Shown here: in pieces, positions 62,201 through 64,000 of the stretch
Numbering within the stretch: position 1 is the stretch's first letter
Layout: every line of letters starts with the position of its first letter
Origin: Schistocephalus solidus
Taxonomy: Eukaryota > Platyhelminthes > Cestoda > Diphyllobothriidea > Diphyllobothriidae
Length of the DNA: 64,000 bases
Direction of reading: 5' to 3'
Assembly (NCBI GenBank): GCA_017591395.1
Contig: WEDG01004859.1
Location: forward strand, 62,001 to 126,000
Position numbers and translations under genes: made by a program
Notes under the pieces: generated by a model
Told to the model about the DNA's origin: nothing
The model's input: the letters and a program-made list of their open reading frames with translations, nothing else
Databases searched by the model: none

Positions 62201-64000
62201 CGCATAGTTCCAACAATTCTTCATGCAAAGGCTGTTGGTGAGCTTAAGCGAAATAACTTGGACTTGTTTGCATATCAACTACAAAGCAGGATAATATGCA
62301 AGAATATCTCTGAGGGTTAGACGTCGCCTGTTTTTCTGTTTGCATGCTGGTTCTTATGCACGACGTTTTTTTGCCTTTCAGGTGTGGCCAAAGCGTTATG
62401 CCGCCTTTAGTGTAGCACGCAAGATATCGCTTGACAATTCATCATACAGTAATGGTCTGATACAGGTATGTTTACAACGCTCTCGTGTCTCTACGAGCGG
62501 TACTCTTAATTTGGGTGGTATTTATTGCCACATCGAGTTGTATGCCGTTTTAAGGTGCTTTTAGTGGCAATAGGCGTTTGACTTAAAAAGGTCAGGGTTT
62601 TGTAGGGATAAGGCTGTTTTTGACTTCATCTAACCTTTCAGCAAATGTTTTTTAAGGCAAGAACGGCTAAAACCGTGTTTGGATGATAACCATGCGTGTT
62701 CCGCACATTGGTGATTTCGGCGATAAAACGCTAGGCTTGTTTCATTCAACTAAATGTCATAGGGATGCATTTAGTTCGACTACAAATGGCTAAAATCTAT
62801 GAGACTAACAATAAATAACAGAAGTAGATTAAGGCGCTGTAATCGTCTTTGTAGGTGCAATGCAATGCCTGATACTCCCCGGGCCGACCGACATGTAAAA
62901 TGTGAACGTTTTAAAAACGGTGTTTAATGACGTTCCCTTTAAGTTAAATAGGGACAATTTATTGCATATTGGCGTACAGCTAACAGTCCCTGAGACCATA
63001 TTTTGAAAAGCTAAACTTTGTTGATGACTGCAAAACTGTTAAAGGTCCTGGTAGTTAAATTTCTTGAAAAAATCTGAGAGACGGAATGTTTCCAAGTAAT
63101 ATCTATGGGCGCAAAAATGGTGAAATAATGACGAAATACGCAAGCAGATACATAGGAGGGACTGAGGCATTTTAGATAGATTAGTTGGAAGTCTGTTGAA
63201 TCACAATGACAATGGCTGGCTGGATATCTGTTTTCTCCAACCGATAATTATGAAAGAGCAAACGAACGACAGATTATTCCCTTCCTGGGTAACAAACTGC
63301 GCATTCCAAAACAATTGCCTATTGGAGCTATCCTAAGGCAGGGACGAACTGAAACCTCTTGTTTCAAATCAATTTTCCTTATTATGTCTCTAACCGTTTC
63401 CGTGGTCTGTAACACAAGCCGCTTAAACCAAAATCGAAAGAACATACGAATAAACCAGTTCTTAACGAAAATTTAATTATTCCAATACTATGATTTGCAA
63501 GTGCTAGCAACAGATGCACATTCAGTAAGGGACTTTTACATGGAGAGTGCTGAATACAATTAACGGTGCTTCGAGAAGGACCATATTTATACCCTTTTAA
63601 CAACTCTTTTGCTCTCAAATTAAGAATGGCTCTTCGTGATTTGCGATGTTTACAACCCCTATGTGATACAGGGTGGCAATTTGTTTGCTTTAGGTAGAGT
63701 TGTATTAGGGCCGCGATTACACATAGACACCTGAATTCAGCAGAGTAGGAGGAATCAGTAAAAAGGTTACTGCCTTCTAGCTTATCCCTCAGCAGACAAG
63801 TTCACGTCTTAGACGCTAAAGACCATGGGGCTAGTTACCAAAAGCCACTATTTCAGCCAACAGTTTGTTTTTAATTTATTCTATCCCATATTTATTTAAT
63901 ATGATTTGTTCTTAGACGGAGCAATGACAGGAAATCTACCGGATAATAAACTCTTTTTAAACGTTTGCACACATTTCATGTAATTGTGTTTTGAAATTGT
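59251..64000. other. Non-coding stretch to the window end
   Basis: No supported gene or RNA. Open segments such as 60317-60595 (plus, 92 codons, with a Cys-rich patch GFCCYCCHVA) and 63382-63618 (minus, 78 codons) show no recognisable domain. Composition is mixed at 61.3-63.8 kb. Confidence 0.45.

Overview
This is animal (metazoan) DNA, AT-rich and very poor in long open frames. No complete protein-coding gene, rRNA, functional tRNA or CRISPR array can be supported. The only recognisable coding homology is a decayed Penelope-like retroelement (PLE) at the left edge. It has a PLE-type N-terminal domain, reverse transcriptase blocks and a GIY-YIG nuclease. From family knowledge this PLE type is abundant in parasitic flatworms (trematodes, cestodes), so a flatworm is the best guess, but PLEs also occur in arthropods and other invertebrates, so this is an inference.

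Layout. 1-2735: two head-to-tail PLE fragments on the minus strand. The upstream one (copy B) is 5'-truncated and keeps the thumb/linker and GIY-YIG nuclease. The downstream one (copy A) keeps the N-terminus and RT fingers/palm and runs off the window. 2736-31902: AT-rich non-coding DNA with a few less AT-rich islands (about 9.9-10.6, 12.8-13.8, 13.9-14.5, 26.0-26.5 and 27.4-29.8 kb) that look like old repeat remnants, plus microsatellites, short tandem repeats and several inverted repeats. The most striking inverted repeat is an 87-nt near-perfect hairpin at 29990-30076. 31903-32002: a 100-N assembly gap. 32003-48351: three direct tandem copies of a 5.45-kb unit, followed by about 24 bp of a fourth. 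48376-64000: more AT-rich DNA, with a decayed, less AT-rich island at 57.7-59.2 kb and the second member of a dispersed repeat at 57324-57468.

The best find is the internal history of the tandem array. Sites distinguishing the copies show that copy 2 resembles copy 3 in its first ~3.8 kb and copy 1 in its last ~1.6 kb, with the switch inside a ~70-bp interval (about 41277-41345). That is what unequal crossing-over between two diverged copies produces. Clusters of extra bases in homopolymer runs suggest that parts of the array are imperfectly polished long-read sequence. Small frameshifts there, and the copy number next to the gap, should therefore not be trusted without reads.
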